A stretch of 64,000 nt of DNA, from contig NZ_OY730232.1 in NCBI RefSeq assembly GCF_963422545.1, forward strand, positions 1 to 64,000, read 5' to 3'. The stretch's first letter is position 1, and each line of letters opens with the position of its first letter. Shown here one piece after another: positions 34,728 to 43,475 of the stretch. The position numbers and the translations under genes were made by a program. The stretch is from an uncultured Flavobacterium sp. GTDB taxonomy: Bacteria > Bacteroidota > Bacteroidia > Flavobacteriales > Flavobacteriaceae. The notes beneath the pieces are model-generated. The model searched no databases. It was not told where the DNA came from and saw nothing but the letters and a program-made list of their open reading frames with translations.

Positions 34728-35440
34728 TTTTATTTATAAAACTAGTTTTAGCGCATTTACTTGGAGATTTTATCTGGCAGCCCAATTCCTGGGTGGTTGA
34801 TAAGGAAGCCAAAAAGCACAAAAGCATCTACTTGTATCTCCATATTCTTCTGCACGGAGTTTTGGCTGCAATTTTGGTTGGAGAAATCCAGTTTATACCT
34901 TTTGCTATTTTGATCGCCGTGACACACGGAATTATCGATTTAATAAAACTAAATTTTCAGAAAGAAAACACAAAACGCACTTGGTTTATTGTTGACCAAA
35001 TGATGCATGTTTTAGTTTTAATTGGAGTTGTATTCCTTTATAAAGGCGAAACTATAAACTTTCTTTGGTTCAATAATCAATTTTGGATTTTACTTACGGG
35101 AGTTTTATTCATCACAAAACCAACTTCTATTATCATTAAAACGATTATTTCAATCTGGAATCCTGAAACTCAAAACAGCCACGATGATAATTCTCTTGCT
35201 AAAGCAGGAAACTACATTGGCGTATTAGAACGTTTATTTGTTTTCTGTTTTATTCTTACGGGACATTTTGAAGCTATCGGATTTTTATTGGCTGCTAAAT
35301 CTATTTTTAGGTTTGGAGATTTAAAAGAAGCCAAAGACCGAAAACTTACCGAATACGTTTTAATTGGTACTCTGATAAGTTTTGGGACTGCTATTGCTAC
35401 GGGGTTAATCGTGCAGGTTTTGTTATTACAATTGTTGTAA
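34724..35440 (+). CDS. DUF3307 membrane protein
   Basis: The protein has 238 residues with about seven hydrophobic segments. The N-terminal LLGDFIWQPNSWVVDKE and LHILLHGVLAAIL are the DUF3307 signature, with H-H and D residues in the membrane. It overlaps the SatD-like gene by 4 bp. Its last 15 bases overlap the convergent pyrD gene. Function is unknown. Confidence 0.88.
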   Translation: MILFIKLVLAHLLGDFIWQPNSWVVDKEAKKHKSIYLYLHILLHGVLAAILVGEIQFIPFAILIAVTHGIIDLIKLNFQKENTKRTWFIVDQMMHVLVLIGVVFLYKGETINFLWFNNQFWILLTGVLFITKPTSIIIKTIISIWNPETQNSHDDNSLAKAGNYIGVLERLFVFCFILTGHFEAIGFLLAAKSIFRFGDLKEAKDRKLTEYVLIGTLISFGTAIATGLIVQVLLLQLL

Positions 35441-36460
35441 AACCTTTTTGTTTATTGCTTTTATCAAAGCCGGACCTTCATAAATAAATCCGGTATACAA
35501 TTGTACTAAACTTGCTCCGGCATTTAGTTTTTCTATCGCATCATCTGCAGAATGTATTCCTCCTACTCCAATAATTGGGAATGCTTTATTGCTTTTTTCC
35601 GAAAGAAAACGAATCACTTCAGTCGAGCGTTTTGTTAATGGTTTCCCTGATAATCCGCCCATTTCAGATTGATTCACAGATTGTAATCCGTCTCTTGAAA
35701 TAGTTGTGTTTGTTGCTATTACACCCGCAATTTGAGTGGTTTTTACAATATCAATAATATCCAATAATTGCTCGTCTGTAAGATCCGGAGCAATTTTTAA
35801 AAGAATTGGTTTTATTTTTTGAGTGCTTGTTTTTTGCTTTTCTACATTTCTGTTTTGTAATGTTTGCAATAAAGCTGTCAAAGGTTCTTTGTCTTGTAAA
35901 GCTCTTAAATTTGGTGTATTTGGTGAACTTACATTCACAACAAAATAATCTACATGATCAAACAAAGCATCAAAGCAAATGATGTAATCATCAACCGCAT
36001 TTTCGTTTGGTGTTACTTTGTTTTTCCCGATATTTCCTCCAATTAAAACTCCTGAATTCTTTTTTAAACGCTCTACGGCTTCAAGAACTCCACCGTTATT
36101 AAAACCCATTCGGTTAATAATCGCCTGATCTTCCTTTAAACGAAATAAACGCTTCTTAGGATTTCCTTCCTGACCTACCGGCGTTACAGTTCCTATTTCG
36201 ATAAATCCAAAACCAAAATCTGAAAGTTCTTTATACAGTTTTGCATCTTTATCAAATCCTGCCGCAAGTCCAACCGGATTTTTGAATTTAATTCCGAAAA
36301 CTTCTCGTTCTAAACGACTGTCTTTTACTTCATAAATCGATCTGATTATTGATGAAACTCCAGGTATTTTTGAAATGAATTTAACAAATGAAAAAGTAAA
36401 ATAATGTACTTCTTCTGGATCAAACCAAAAAAGTATCGGACGAATTATCAATTTATACAT
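35426..36460 (-). CDS. pyrD: Dihydroorotate dehydrogenase (quinone), class 2
   Basis: The enzyme oxidises dihydroorotate to orotate in pyrimidine synthesis, passing electrons to the quinone pool at the inner membrane. I chose the ATG at 36460 (YKLIIRPILFWFDPEEVHYF), which gives the amphipathic N-terminal helices of class 2; the ATG at 36493 adds a lysine-rich lead of 11 residues. NPVGLAAGFDKDAKL and NVSSPNTPNLR (the class-2 serine) are intact. About 344 residues. The 3' end overlaps DUF3307 by 15 bp. Confidence 0.95.
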   Translation of the reverse strand: MYKLIIRPILFWFDPEEVHYFTFSFVKFISKIPGVSSIIRSIYEVKDSRLEREVFGIKFKNPVGLAAGFDKDAKLYKELSDFGFGFIEIGTVTPVGQEGNPKKRLFRLKEDQAIINRMGFNNGGVLEAVERLKKNSGVLIGGNIGKNKVTPNENAVDDYIICFDALFDHVDYFVVNVSSPNTPNLRALQDKEPLTALLQTLQNRNVEKQKTSTQKIKPILLKIAPDLTDEQLLDIIDIVKTTQIAGVIATNTTISRDGLQSVNQSEMGGLSGKPLTKRSTEVIRFLSEKSNKAFPIIGVGGIHSADDAIEKLNAGASLVQLYTGFIYEGPALIKAINKKVLQQL

Positions 36461-37071
36461 AAGAGTTGTGTTGTTGTTTTTTTTTGGATGCAAATTTAAA
36501 TATTATACTTTAAAATGACCCTTTTTTGCAAAAAACTGTTTAACGTGAAATTTTTAAAATTTACTATTTAAAAATTTAGAAAAAAATTCCTACAAAAATA
36601 AATGTTTTAAATAAATTATTCCGTAACTTCGTTTTAAATTAACAGCTAAGTAAATAACCGTAAAAAGACCGAAAATTATTTTCTTACAAACCATTTTCAA
36701 TATTGTGATTTCCTGAAATACAACCATCTTTTTTAAACTTCGTTTTAAAATAAGAGTGTTGTTTAAAATCCCAAATCAGTTAGCATAATTTTAAAGAAAA
36801 CTCTGTTAATTAAATACCAAAAAAATATTTCACATCAAGCAGAATATTTGCTTTTTTTTGGATTGGCATAACAGAAAAAAAAAACATAGCCAAATTTCTT
36901 ACTTTTTGTCATAGAAATAAAGAGATAGTATTAAGAACCAACATTACTAATTTTTTGTTTCAATTACAGAGCTATTTTCAGGAATCACATTATTTCAAAC
37001 CAAAATAGTAATCTAATTTTTACATATTGAATCTTTTTTTTAATAACTTTATCTCACTTAAAACATTGAAA
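36461..37071. other. AT-rich 611-bp gap without a gene
   Basis: The gap separates divergent pyrD and DUF6515 genes. AACTTCGTTTTAAA occurs twice, at 36625-36638 and 36736-36749. The rest is A/T-rich with no long open frame and no RNA gene that I can recognise. It should hold both promoters, but I cannot fix them. Confidence 0.5.
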
Positions 37072-37962
37072 ATGAAAAACATAAAAAAAATAATTAGAAA
37101 AATAGCAGTGCTATCTTTAGTTGGATCCTTTTTTTTAATTTCCATTGATAGTATGGCACAACGTCGATTAGGAGGCGGAGGTGGTGGTATACACAGATCA
37201 GGCGGTGGCATACAAACAAGACCCGGATCTAATGGTTCCGGAACAAAAGTTACCAGACCATTAAATAGATCAAATTCACAAGCTTCCAATAGAAATGGTA
37301 GCGTCAATAATAATACGAGAAATTCCGACAATAGAAACACCAATATTAGCGGTAATACAGTTAATCGAAATAATAACAACGTAAACATCAATATAAACAA
37401 TAGTGTACATGTTCGTAACACTGTGGTTAGACCAGGAGTAAGACCTTATGCCCGCCCTCCTTATGTATACGGTGGTTACAGATACAATTGCTACCATCCT
37501 TATTACCCACACCCTTACCACCCCTTTTATTGGGGACCGGTTTGGCATCCGTGGGGATTCTTCGTAGCTACTTTGGCCGTAACAGCAATTGTAGTAAGCG
37601 TAGAAAGCTCCCAATATCATTATGATCAGGGCGTTTGGTATGCGCCTTCAAGCGGAGGCTATACCGCAGTACCGGCACCCGTTGGAGGAACCGTTAACAA
37701 TATCCCAAGTGGCGCTGAAACAGTCAACACCGGAACCGTCAACAACTATTATTACGGAGGAACCTATTATGAAAAAGATGGAAGCTCTTATAAAGTAGTA
37801 GCCCCAACTGCAGGAACTCTTGTAGATAATTTACCTGAAGGCGGTGAAGAAGTTACAATAGGAGACGCCAAATATGTAAAATTTGGAGAAACTTACTACC
37901 AGCCTGTTCAAGTTGACGGTAAAAACAAATATGAAGTTGTTAATGTTGAAAAAGATAAATAA
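37072..37962 (+). CDS. DUF6515-like secreted protein, Gly/Asn-rich
   Basis: I chose the ATG at 37072; the signal peptide is then IAVLSLVGSFFLISIDSMAQ. The mature protein starts with RRLGGGGGGIHRSGGG, followed by a long Asn/Thr/Arg-rich stretch and a Tyr/His/Pro-rich part (YHPYYPHPYHPFYWGPVWHP). A hydrophobic helix is near residue 170. The C-terminal half has two repeats of the DUF6515 type (YYGGTYYEKDGSSYKVV, AKYVKFGETYYQPV). It is probably periplasmic or surface-exposed. The next gene starts 16 bp later. Confidence 0.8.
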   Translation: MKNIKKIIRKIAVLSLVGSFFLISIDSMAQRRLGGGGGGIHRSGGGIQTRPGSNGSGTKVTRPLNRSNSQASNRNGSVNNNTRNSDNRNTNISGNTVNRNNNNVNININNSVHVRNTVVRPGVRPYARPPYVYGGYRYNCYHPYYPHPYHPFYWGPVWHPWGFFVATLAVTAIVVSVESSQYHYDQGVWYAPSSGGYTAVPAPVGGTVNNIPSGAETVNTGTVNNYYYGGTYYEKDGSSYKVVAPTAGTLVDNLPEGGEEVTIGDAKYVKFGETYYQPVQVDGKNKYEVVNVEKDK

Positions 37963-37977
37963 TCAAAACAAGAAGCC

Positions 37978-38412
37978 ATGAAAATTAATAAAAACATATT
38001 TATTTTATCCTTTATATGCATCGTTGCAATTAACTTTTCTGCTCATGCACAAAAACTAAGAACAAGAAACTACATTAATAATGTTGGCACATGGCGAATG
38101 TTAGGAACTGTACATGCAAAATATATAGCTGATCATGATGCCTTAGCTGTTCCCGGACCTTATGATTATTATAGAAAAATAAAAATTAAGGTGACAGACT
38201 CTCCTTTGAATTTACAAAAAATGATAGTTCGTTATGATGATGGAGGAGCTCCGGAAAATATCGAAATTGTACAAAATATTCCCAAAAACGGAGAAAGCCG
38301 CGTCATTGATTTACGTGGAGGAAAACGCAAATTGAAATCAGTTGAATTTTGGTACAATACCAAAGGCATCTTAAACGGTAAAGCAGATGTTACTGTATTT
38401 GCAATGAAATAA
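37978..38412 (+). CDS. Small secreted protein, possibly DUF2541-like
   Basis: The protein has 144 residues. The signal peptide is FILSFICIVAINFSAHAQ. The mature part starts with a basic KLRTRNYINNVG, and then WRMLGTVHAKYIADHDAL and a beta-rich domain ending in KSVEFWYNTKGILNGKADV. The pattern resembles DUF2541 (YaaI-like), but I am not certain. It shares a transcript with the DUF6515 gene, and an intrinsic terminator follows. Confidence 0.7.
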   Translation: MKINKNIFILSFICIVAINFSAHAQKLRTRNYINNVGTWRMLGTVHAKYIADHDALAVPGPYDYYRKIKIKVTDSPLNLQKMIVRYDDGGAPENIEIVQNIPKNGESRVIDLRGGKRKLKSVEFWYNTKGILNGKADVTVFAMK

Positions 38413-38424
38413 ATTAAATTATAG

Positions 38425-38459
38425 TAACCTTATCAAATAAATAGAGTTTGATAAGGTTA
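38425..38459 (+). terminator. Intrinsic terminator
   Basis: A perfect 13-bp stem of TAACCTTATCAAA and its complement has a 9-base loop and is followed by TTTTTTT. It ends the DUF6515 transcript. Confidence 0.9.
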
Positions 38460-38515
38460 TTTTTTTAACTTTATCGTTATTTAGTAATAACCATTACCCG
38501 ATTAAAACAACTATA

Positions 38516-39646
38516 ATGAAAAATAAAACGTACTGGATTTTTGCAATACTCACAATCTCCATTATTTCAATTGCTTACGGCTACACAAAATTTATAGCTC
38601 CAAAAGATAAATTGACCGCAATGGATTGTGCCGAAACTCCAAATACTTCAGAAGCTTCCTTGTTTAAACCAACAATTGAAAATAAAAACAAACCATCTGG
38701 CAAAACCCCTAAAGGTATGGCATGGATTCCCGGTGGTGAATTCTCTATGGGAAGCAACGTAGAAGATGAAAGTTTATGCAGCATAAAAGGCGCCACCAGA
38801 GATGCTAATCCTATACATCGTGTTTATGTTGATGGATTTTATATGGATAAAACTGAAGTAACAAACGACCAATTCGAAGCTTTTGTAAAGGCTACAGGTT
38901 ATGTAACATTAGCCGAAAAAAAACCAAAACACGAAGATTATCCTGATGCTCCATTAGAAAATCTATTTGCCGGATCAGCCGTATTTACCCCTACTCCTGC
39001 TAAAGTTGATTTAGGTAACTACATGCAATGGTGGACTTATGTTGCGGGTGCAGATTGGAGACATCCTGAAGGATCAACGAGCTCTATAAAAGGAAGAGGT
39101 AACTATCCTGTTGTACAAGTTTCTTATGATGATGCCGCTGCTTATGCAAAATGGGCAGGGAAAAGATTGCCAACTGAAGCTGAATGGGAATTTGCAGCTC
39201 GCGGTGGAAAAGCTGGTCAATTATATGCTTGGGGAAATACCTTAAAACCAAAAGGAAAATTTCAGGCTAATATCTACCAAGGTCACTTCCCAATAGAAAA
39301 AGGAGATACTGGCGAAGATGGCTATATTGGTATTGCTCCTACTGCTCAATTTGAACCAAATTCTTACGGACTTTATGACATAGGGGGAAATGTGTGGGAA
39401 TGGACAAACGATTGGTATACCGTAGATTATTATGCTCTTGTTAGTGAAAACGGTCAAGTTGCCAAAAACCCAAAAGGCCCTGAAGCTCCTTATGATCCCG
39501 CAGAACCCGAATTACAAAAAAAGGTCCAACGCGGTGGGTCATTTTTATGTACAGACCAATACTGCACACGCTATATGGTGGGTACACGAGGAAAAGGAGA
39601 TTATCAATCACCAGCAAATCATATTGGTTTTAGATGTGCACAATAA
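38516..39646 (+). CDS. Formylglycine-generating enzyme (SUMF1/FGE family)
   Basis: This protein has 376 residues, an N-terminal membrane anchor (about residues 6-23) and a FGE domain from residue 68 (MAWIPGGEFSMGS). It has WRHPEG, WAGKRLPTEAEWEFAARGG, NIYQGHFP, TGEDGY, YGLYDIGGNVWEW and GGSFLCTDQYCTRY. Cys345 and Cys350 match in spacing the two copper-binding cysteines of true FGE (C336/C341 in human SUMF1). It is therefore likely to be a real sulfatase-activating oxidase, facing the periplasm. No sulfatase with C-x-P-x-R lies in the window. Confidence 0.88.
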   Translation: MKNKTYWIFAILTISIISIAYGYTKFIAPKDKLTAMDCAETPNTSEASLFKPTIENKNKPSGKTPKGMAWIPGGEFSMGSNVEDESLCSIKGATRDANPIHRVYVDGFYMDKTEVTNDQFEAFVKATGYVTLAEKKPKHEDYPDAPLENLFAGSAVFTPTPAKVDLGNYMQWWTYVAGADWRHPEGSTSSIKGRGNYPVVQVSYDDAAAYAKWAGKRLPTEAEWEFAARGGKAGQLYAWGNTLKPKGKFQANIYQGHFPIEKGDTGEDGYIGIAPTAQFEPNSYGLYDIGGNVWEWTNDWYTVDYYALVSENGQVAKNPKGPEAPYDPAEPELQKKVQRGGSFLCTDQYCTRYMVGTRGKGDYQSPANHIGFRCAQ

Positions 39647-39664
39647 GATTTTTTGTTTTTTTCT

Positions 39665-39795
39665 GCCACGAATTGCACGAATTATCACGAATTAAAATAT
39701 ACTATACTTACTAAATCCAATTTCACGAATTTGATTCGTGAAATTGGATTTTTTTATGACACTTACTGATTCGTGTTAATTCGTAAAATTCGTGA
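39665..39795. repeat. Nested inverted repeat, GCCACGAATT family
   Basis: The inner pair (39713-39730 and 39734-39751) is a perfect 18-bp stem with a 3-base loop, followed by TTTTTTT. It thus looks like an intrinsic terminator for the FGE gene. The outer pair (39665-39695 and about 39766-39795) is an imperfect repeat of CACGAATT words. Confidence 0.85.
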
Positions 39796-39863
39796 CGAAC
39801 TTTTTTTAATTCAGTTTTTCCGATTTCCATAATTTACATCGCTCAAGCGCCTAAATAATTGTT

Positions 39864-39871
39864 TATATTTG
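39864..39871 (+). promoter_or_regulatory. -7 element of pepT
   Basis: TATATTTG matches the -7 consensus and covers an alternative TTG start at 39869. This leaves the ATG at 39887 with a leader of about 11 bases. Confidence 0.55.
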
Positions 39872-39886
39872 CTAAAAAATAAACAA

Positions 39887-41164
39887 ATGCAGCATATTAT
39901 AGATCGTTTTATCAGTTATGTAACAATTGATACCGAATCAGACCCAAATTCTCAAACTACTCCCAGCACAGAAAAACAATGGAATCTAGCCAATAAATTA
40001 GTCGAAGAACTAAAAGCAATAGGCATGGATGAAGTTACAATAGATGATAAAGCCTATATCATGGCAACTTTACCAAGTAATGTAGAGCACGAAGTACCAA
40101 CAATTGGTTTTGTTTCGCATTTTGATACTTCGCCGGATTTTAGCGGAGCAAATGTAAAACCTCAAATCGTTGAGAATTACGACGGAAAAGATATTGTTTT
40201 GAATGCAGAGAAAAACATTGTTTTATCTCCAAATTACTTCAAAGATTTATTACAATATAAAGGACAAACAATCATCACAACTGACGGAACTACTCTATTA
40301 GGTGCAGATGATAAAGCGGGAATTACCGAAATTGTTTCGGCAATGGAATATTTAATTCAGCATCCTGAAATTAAACACGGAAAAATCAGAATTGGTTTTA
40401 CGCCTGACGAAGAAATTGGTCGTGGTGCTCACCATTTTGATGTGAAAAAATTTGGTGCTCAATGGGCTTACACTATGGACGGAAGTCAGATTGGTGAATT
40501 AGAATATGAAAATTTTAATGCTGCTGGAGCCAAAATTACTTTCAAAGGAAAAAGCGTTCATCCTGGTTATGCCAAAGGAAAAATGATCAACTCAATGTTG
40601 ATTGCGAATGATTTTATCAACGAACTTCCAAAAGGAGAAACTCCACAGGAAACAAAAGGTTATGAAGGATTCTTTCACGTACATCACTTAACCGGAAGCA
40701 TTGAAGAAACAGTTTTAGAATTGATTATTCGCGATCATAACAAGATTAAATTCGAAAAAAGAAAAGATTTGATTGGTAAAATTGCCAAAAAAATCAATAA
40801 AAAATATGCTAAACAATTTGGTGAAGATATTGTAACTGCTGTAGTAAAAGATCAGTATTACAATATGAAAGAAAAAGTGCTTCCTGTAAAACATATTGTC
40901 GATATTGCCGAAAAAGCAATGAGAGAATTGGACATAAAACCGATCATAAAACCTATTCGCGGCGGAACTGACGGATCGCAATTATCATTTATGGGATTAC
41001 CATGTCCGAATATATTTGCCGGTGGCCATAACTTTCACGGAAAATATGAATATGTTCCTGCAGAAAGTATCCAAAAAGCAACAAATGTTATCGTGAAAAT
41101 TGCCGAATTAACTGCAATTCCAGGCATTTTTGACGTACCTGAAAAACCAAAAAAGAAAAAGTAA
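39887..41164 (+). CDS. pepT: Peptidase T (tripeptidase)
   Basis: This is a zinc aminotripeptidase of the M20 family, about 425 residues with the start at 39887. Metal and catalytic motifs are in order: FVSHFDTSPDF (His and Asp), LGADDKAGITE, FTPDEEIGRGA (Glu pair), YTMDGSQIGELEYENFNA, and PIRGGTDGSQLSFMGLPCPNIFAGG. It should act in the cytoplasm on N-terminal residues of tripeptides. The next gene starts 1 bp after its stop. Confidence 0.95.
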   Translation: MQHIIDRFISYVTIDTESDPNSQTTPSTEKQWNLANKLVEELKAIGMDEVTIDDKAYIMATLPSNVEHEVPTIGFVSHFDTSPDFSGANVKPQIVENYDGKDIVLNAEKNIVLSPNYFKDLLQYKGQTIITTDGTTLLGADDKAGITEIVSAMEYLIQHPEIKHGKIRIGFTPDEEIGRGAHHFDVKKFGAQWAYTMDGSQIGELEYENFNAAGAKITFKGKSVHPGYAKGKMINSMLIANDFINELPKGETPQETKGYEGFFHVHHLTGSIEETVLELIIRDHNKIKFEKRKDLIGKIAKKINKKYAKQFGEDIVTAVVKDQYYNMKEKVLPVKHIVDIAEKAMRELDIKPIIKPIRGGTDGSQLSFMGLPCPNIFAGGHNFHGKYEYVPAESIQKATNVIVKIAELTAIPGIFDVPEKPKKKK

Positions 41165-41165
41165 A

Positions 41166-41753
41166 ATGGAACCGGATTCTGATAAAAAACACTTTTGGGA
41201 CAAAGTCAATAATTGGGAAGAAGAACTTCTTTTCCTGAAATCAATTATTGACAAAACTGAGTTGGTTGAAACCATAAAATGGGGCGGACCAATTTATGTT
41301 TACAACAAAAAGAATGTTATCGGGATTGGAGGTTTTAAAAACTATTTTGCAATTTGGTTCCTTAATGGAGTATTCTTAAAAGACGAAAAAAAGAGGCTAA
41401 TCAATGCTCAGGAAGACAAAACAAAATCTTTACGTCAATGGCGTTTTACTTCAAAAGAAGAAGTAAACGAAGCAGCCGTTTTAGAATATATTATTGAAGC
41501 GATTGAAAATGAAAAGCAGGGAAAAATCATAAAACCATCTAAAAAAGAAGCTATAGTTTCTGAACTTTTCCAAAAAGAAATGGATAAAAATCCAGCTTTA
41601 GCAGAAGCTTTTCAGAAATTCAGTCCTTATAAACAATACGAGTTTCTCGAATATATTGAAACCGCCAAACAAGAAAAAACAAAGTTAACGAGAATCGAGA
41701 AAGTGATTCCGATGATTTTAGATAATATTGGATTGAATGATAAATACAGGTAG
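41166..41753 (+). CDS. YdeI-like protein (DUF1801 plus OmdA)
   Basis: The protein is about 195 residues from the ATG at 41166; an ATG at 41130 lies inside pepT. The DUF1801 domain covers about residues 14-115 (TIKWGGPIYVYNKKNVIGIGGFKNYFAIWF), and the OmdA-type C-terminus has FSPYKQYEFLEYIETAKQEKTKLTRIEKV. Such proteins are linked to stress or antimicrobial-peptide response in other bacteria, but the reaction is unknown. It is translated right after pepT. A strong terminator follows. Confidence 0.85.
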   Translation: MEPDSDKKHFWDKVNNWEEELLFLKSIIDKTELVETIKWGGPIYVYNKKNVIGIGGFKNYFAIWFLNGVFLKDEKKRLINAQEDKTKSLRQWRFTSKEEVNEAAVLEYIIEAIENEKQGKIIKPSKKEAIVSELFQKEMDKNPALAEAFQKFSPYKQYEFLEYIETAKQEKTKLTRIEKVIPMILDNIGLNDKYR

Positions 41754-41803
41754 AATTTAAATTCTAATATTTTTAAAATTCCAAATTCCAATTAGAAGCA
41801 TAG

Positions 41804-41836
41804 ACCTTTGTCAAAGTTTAAAACTTTGACAAAGGT
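41804..41836 (+). terminator. Intrinsic terminator after the YdeI-like gene
   Basis: The arms ACCTTTGTCAAAGTTT (41804-41819) and their exact complement (41821-41836) meet at a single base, followed by T6. It is nearly loopless, so the hairpin would open a few base pairs at its tip. Confidence 0.85.
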
Positions 41837-41861
41837 TTTTTCTTTGCGCAAAGTATTGTCA

Positions 41862-41935
41862 TTGCGAGGAACGAAGCAACCGCACTAACGTGAGCATTCG
41901 TGATAAGCATCGTATGATTGCTTCGTTCCTCGCAA
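41862..41935. repeat. 18-bp perfect inverted repeat, GAGGAACGAAGC type
   Basis: Arms TTGCGAGGAACGAAGCAA (41862-41879) and its complement (41918-41935) enclose a 38-base spacer. GC content is above that of the surroundings. A 23-base piece of this element lies inside the aminotransferase gene at 4263-4285. Confidence 0.85.
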
Positions 41936-41964
41936 AGACATAACACGTTTATCATTAAACAAAA

Positions 41965-41995
41965 AAATCCCAAACTCCATTGGAATTTGGGATTT
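41965..41995 (-). terminator. Intrinsic terminator of yajC
   Basis: AAATCCCAAA and TTTGGGATTT form a stem whose loop has an extra TCCA/TGGA pair. On the minus strand it is followed by a T-run. It lies 35 bases past the yajC stop. Confidence 0.8.
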
Positions 41996-42029
41996 AATAT
42001 TTTGGAATTTATTTTTTTGAATAAAAAAA

Positions 42030-42305
42030 TTAAGCTTTTTTAGCCAAAGCAGCGCTCATTTCCATAGAAATAGCTGAACGCTCAATTTTTAGTTTTCCAG
42101 ACATTGTTTCGATAATTGCACTTGTTTCAGCAAGCTCAACAATTTTACCGTGAAAACCACTTTTAGTAATTATCTTATCACCTACTTTTAGGCCGCTTTC
42201 AAATTCTTTTTCGTTTTTTGCTCTTTTTTGTTGTGGTCTGATCATAAAGAAATACAACACTACAAACATTAGTAAATAAGGCGCAAATTTCATTAAATCT
42301 TGCAT
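42030..42305 (-). CDS. yajC: Preprotein translocase subunit YajC
   Basis: The protein has 91 residues, with one membrane helix (APYLLMFVVLYFFMIRPQQKR) directly followed by the family motif RPQQKRAKNEKEFESGLKVGDKIITKSGFHGKIV. It associates with SecDF at the inner membrane and assists protein export. The length is normal. It lies downstream of nusB on the same strand, with repeat DNA in the 148-bp gap. Confidence 0.95.
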   Translation of the reverse strand: MQDLMKFAPYLLMFVVLYFFMIRPQQKRAKNEKEFESGLKVGDKIITKSGFHGKIVELAETSAIIETMSGKLKIERSAISMEMSAALAKKA

Positions 42306-42348
42306 AGTATTCAGTTTTTATTTTTGTTATTAATATTTATTTTAGACA

Positions 42349-42407
42349 CTTCGACTTCGCTCAGTGTGACATTGGAATTGGCTCTTCGACTTCGCTCAGA
42401 GTGACAT
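42349..42407. repeat. Two 24-bp direct repeats, CTTCGACTTCGCTCAG type
   Basis: Copies at 42349-42372 and 42384-42407 differ at one base (GTGTGACAT versus GAGTGACAT) and sit between nusB and yajC. A loosely related TCTCGACTCCGCTCGAAC lies in the loop of the inverted repeat at 30867-30993. Confidence 0.8.
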
Positions 42408-42453
42408 CAATAAATTGGAATTTGGAATTTAAAAAATTGGAATTTTACCAATT

Positions 42454-43398
42454 TTACATCAAACCACGTCCAACTTTAATCATCTTTTTATTAGCAGTAA
42501 GCTCTTTAACAAGATTATCTAAAATTCCGTTGATAAAAATACTACTTTTTGGTGTAGAATACTCTTTCGCAATTTCTAAATATTCGTTAAGAGTTACTTT
42601 TACTGGAATTGATGGGAATTTTAAAAACTCACAAATCGCCATTTTCAAGATAATAGTATCAATTTCAGCAATCCTTTCACTGTCCCAATTTGGTGTTTTA
42701 TCATCATATTCTTTTGCCAGAACTGATTCGTTTAAAACTGTTCTTCTAAACAAGTCTTTAGCAAAATCTTTATCCTCAACATCTTTATACAATTTTGGCA
42801 CTCTAAAATCGTCAGGATCTTCTGTTTTGATTGCTTTCAATTGTTTGATAATATGGGTATTTACAACCGGAATATCATCAACCCAAGTTAATTTATCATC
42901 TTCTAAATACTCATATAATTTTTCGTTAGGAACAATTACTTCTGCAAACAAATCAATTACAAATTGTCTGTCTTCTTCAAAAGTATTTGTAGTAGTGCTC
43001 ATGTATTTTGCATACAAATCACTTGATTTAATATCATTTAAAAGTAAAATTATGTAATCATCATTTAACGACCAGTTATTGATTTTACGATTTTCTAAAG
43101 CAATACTTAGAGAATTACTTTCGGCAAGAAGTTGAAAAATTTTGTTTTTGATAAATTTTTCATTCGGATTACGTTCTGCAGCGGTTGCAAGATGTTTTTT
43201 ACTTGAAAGGTGTAAAAAAACAGACTCTTTTTTACAAATTTCAATCAACGAAGAAAGCATTATAAGATATAAGTCCTGAATATTATCAATACTGTAAAAA
43301 AGAAACTTCTCTTCTTTTTCCATATTATCAGAACCGCTTTGATGCATTGCATAAATGGATTGCATTACTTTAACGCGTATGTGTCTTCTATTTACCAC
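42454..43398 (-). CDS. nusB: Transcription antitermination factor NusB
   Basis: The protein has 314 residues, about twice the size of E. coli NusB, as is common in Bacteroidota. RRHIRVKVMQSIYAMHQSG at the N-terminus is a first NusB-like helix. The second half (about residues 160-300) carries the NusB core, with RIAEIDTIILKMAICEFLKFPSIPVKVTLNEYLEIAKEYS and FINGILDNL. It acts with NusE in rRNA antitermination. The stretch between (about residues 60-150) is an added helical domain of unknown role. Confidence 0.93.
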   Translation of the reverse strand: MVNRRHIRVKVMQSIYAMHQSGSDNMEKEEKFLFYSIDNIQDLYLIMLSSLIEICKKESVFLHLSSKKHLATAAERNPNEKFIKNKIFQLLAESNSLSIALENRKINNWSLNDDYIILLLNDIKSSDLYAKYMSTTTNTFEEDRQFVIDLFAEVIVPNEKLYEYLEDDKLTWVDDIPVVNTHIIKQLKAIKTEDPDDFRVPKLYKDVEDKDFAKDLFRRTVLNESVLAKEYDDKTPNWDSERIAEIDTIILKMAICEFLKFPSIPVKVTLNEYLEIAKEYSTPKSSIFINGILDNLVKELTANKKMIKVGRGLM

Positions 43399-43475
43399 CT
43401 TGTAAGAACATTTAAAAATTAGTCTGCAAAATTAGGAATTTCAATCCTTATATTAAAATTAAATCGCAAAAAAGT

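Noticed and set aside
37020..37421. Minus-strand open frame of 133 codons opposite the DUF6515 gene
   Set aside because: It mirrors the Gly/Asn-rich repeats of the real gene, has no family resemblance and no promoter.
42401..43057. Plus-strand open frame of 218 codons opposite nusB
   Set aside because: nusB is certain on the other strand; this frame is a low-complexity shadow rich in Ser, Leu and Ile.
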